From Hallella bergensis DSM 17361 (GTDB lineage Bacteria; Bacteroidota; Bacteroidia; Bacteroidales; Bacteroidaceae), in contig NZ_GG704780.1 in NCBI RefSeq assembly GCF_000160535.1, positions 547,990 through 611,989 of the forward strand: a stretch of DNA of 64,000 nt, given 5' to 3'. Positions 62,917-64,000 of the stretch are shown piece by piece. A model generated the notes under the pieces. The model did no database searches, was not told where the DNA came from, and was given only the letters and a program-made list of their open reading frames with translations. Every line of letters starts with the position of its first letter. The stretch's first letter is position 1. The position numbers and the translations under genes are program-made.

Positions 62917-64000
62917 TTACTTGCAGTAAAGTGCTACGATCGTCTCGTACAGTTCCTGCTTGCCACTGATCTGCTTGGGCTCACCGGCCTTCTTGGCGTA
63001 TGCCACGAGGTCTTCCAGACTCATCTTGCCCTCTTCGAAGCACTTGCCCTCACCGGAGTCGAAACTTGCATAGCGCTCTTTGAGCATGCCCGGCAGCGGA
63101 CTCTCTTCCATGATAGCGGCAGCATTGAGCAGCGCGCGTGCCATGGCATCCATACCACTGATGTGGGCAATGAAGATATCCTCCGGATCGGTGGAATTGC
63201 GACGCAGTTTGGCATCGAAGTTGGAGCCACCCGTACCCAGTCCACCGTTGCGGATAACCTGCATCATAGCCTGAGTCAGGTCGAAGTTGTCGATGGGGAA
63301 CTGGTCGGTATCCCAGCCATTCTGCGCATCGCCACGGTTGGCATCGATGCTGCCGAGCATGTCATTGTCCACAGCTACAGCCAGCTCGTGCTCAAAGGTG
63401 TGACCGGCCAATGTGGCATGGTTCACCTCGATATTCACCTTGAAATCCTTGTCCAATCCGTGTGCGCGGAGGAATCCGATCACCGTTTCCGTGTCCACGT
63501 CATACTGGTGCTTGGTCGGCTCCATGGGCTTCGGCTCGATGAGGAACGTACCCTTGAATCCCTTGCCACGAGCATAGTCGCGAGCAGCAGCCAGCATGTT
63601 GGCCAAATGATTCTTCTCGCGCTGCATCTGGGTGTTGAGCAGTGACATATAGCCCTCGCGACCGCCCCAGAACACATAGTTCTCACCGCCGAGCTTGATG
63701 GTAGCATCGATGGCATTCTTAATCTGCACGGCAGCACGAGCCACAACGTCAAAGTTGGGGTTTGTGGCAGCACCATTCATGTAGCGCCTGTGGCTGAACA
63801 CGTTAGCCGTACCCCAAAGCAGTTTCTTGCTGGGGTCTGCAGCCATCTTTTCCTTCAGATAGTCGGTAACTGCAGCGAGGTTAGCCTCATATTTATCGAT
63901 GTCGTCATCGGGATCCACAAGGTCCACATCGTGGAAGCAGAAATATTCGATACCGAGCTTGCTCATAATCTCAAAGCCGGCATCCACCTTATCCTTGGCA
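62917..64000 (-). CDS. xylA: Xylose isomerase (partial, N-terminus outside window)
   Basis: Converts D-xylose to D-xylulose in the cytoplasm. 361 residues are visible; the first 75-80 of about 438 lie beyond the right edge. Metal- and substrate-binding segments are intact: [43 protein letters not shown] and [20 protein letters not shown]. It precedes the GH43 gene, and the gap contains a weak AAGCCT/AGGCTT inverted repeat (about 62865-62903) that may lower read-through. Other xyl genes may lie upstream, outside the window. Confidence 0.97.
   Translation of the reverse strand, partial: AKDKVDAGFEIMSKLGIEYFCFHDVDLVDPDDDIDKYEANLAAVTDYLKEKMAADPSKKLLWGTANVFSHRRYMNGAATNPNFDVVARAAVQIKNAIDATIKLGGENYVFWGGREGYMSLLNTQMQREKNHLANMLAAARDYARGKGFKGTFLIEPKPMEPTKHQYDVDTETVIGFLRAHGLDKDFKVNIEVNHATLAGHTFEHELAVAVDNDMLGSIDANRGDAQNGWDTDQFPIDNFDLTQAMMQVIRNGGLGTGGSNFDAKLRRNSTDPEDIFIAHISGMDAMARALLNAAAIMEESPLPGMLKERYASFDSGEGKCFEEGKMSLEDLVAYAKKAGEPKQISGKQELYETIVALYCK

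Overview
The window looks like a Bacteroidales chromosome, most likely Prevotellaceae (Prevotella/Segatella-like). It carries three SusC/SusD pairs, many lipoproteins, a type IX secretion (T9SS) sorting domain and a SusC-FecR-ECF sigma cassette. Its promoters fit the Bacteroidetes pattern (TTG, about 19-20 bp, then TAnnTTTG), and Shine-Dalgarno sequences are weak or absent. No rRNA, tRNA, CRISPR array or complete insertion sequence was seen.

Layout. 1-208: edge of a helix-turn-helix, transposase-like gene (-). 678-3900: GH29 and GH28 (-), a small pectin/fucoside degradation unit. 4251-10133 (+): coiled-coil membrane protein, TolC, HlyD and two ABC-2 permeases, an export operon without its own ATPase. 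10412-14000 (-): small His/Cys membrane protein, TonB receptor and lipoprotein, probably metal uptake. 14130-14414: remnant of an Abi_2 phage-defence gene. 15083-16207: GH105 (-). 16347-18104: aspS (+). 18194-19858: acyl-CoA synthetase (-). 20115-28400 (-): SusC, SusD, DUF4843, PKD-like lipoprotein, TlpA. 29557-39017 (-): DUF4876, TonB receptor, DUF6850 barrel, S8 protease with a lipobox and a T9SS tail, PorV-like barrel. 39971-45920 (+): SusC with STN domain, SusD, TlpA. 46080-48707: GH2 (-). 49364-60972 (-): ECF sigma, FecR, SusC with STN, SusD, fasciclin protein, Ig-like surface lipoprotein, beta-propeller lipoprotein, GH71/99-like hydrolase. 61217-64000 (-): xylose isomerase (cut by the window) and GH43.

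How it fits together. Most of the window concerns capture and breakdown of polymers at the cell surface: pectin (GH28, GH105, GH29), xylan/arabinoxylan (GH43 plus xylA), a glycan sensed through an ECF/FecR circuit, and two SusCD systems ending in thioredoxin-like proteins whose substrate is not evident. The S8 protease operon pairs a probable T9SS cargo with a PorV-like shuttle protein and a TonB receptor.

The most unusual non-coding feature is a family of degenerate intergenic repeats of about 300-330 bp. There are five long copies (about 265-580, 14715-15030, 28905-29225, 39330-39650, 49000-49285) and one tail-only copy (61030-61115). All lie between operons. They share a GCGCCATG block, a CGATATGCAATCGC-like block and an AT-rich imperfect inverted repeat at one end. 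I do not recognise this family.
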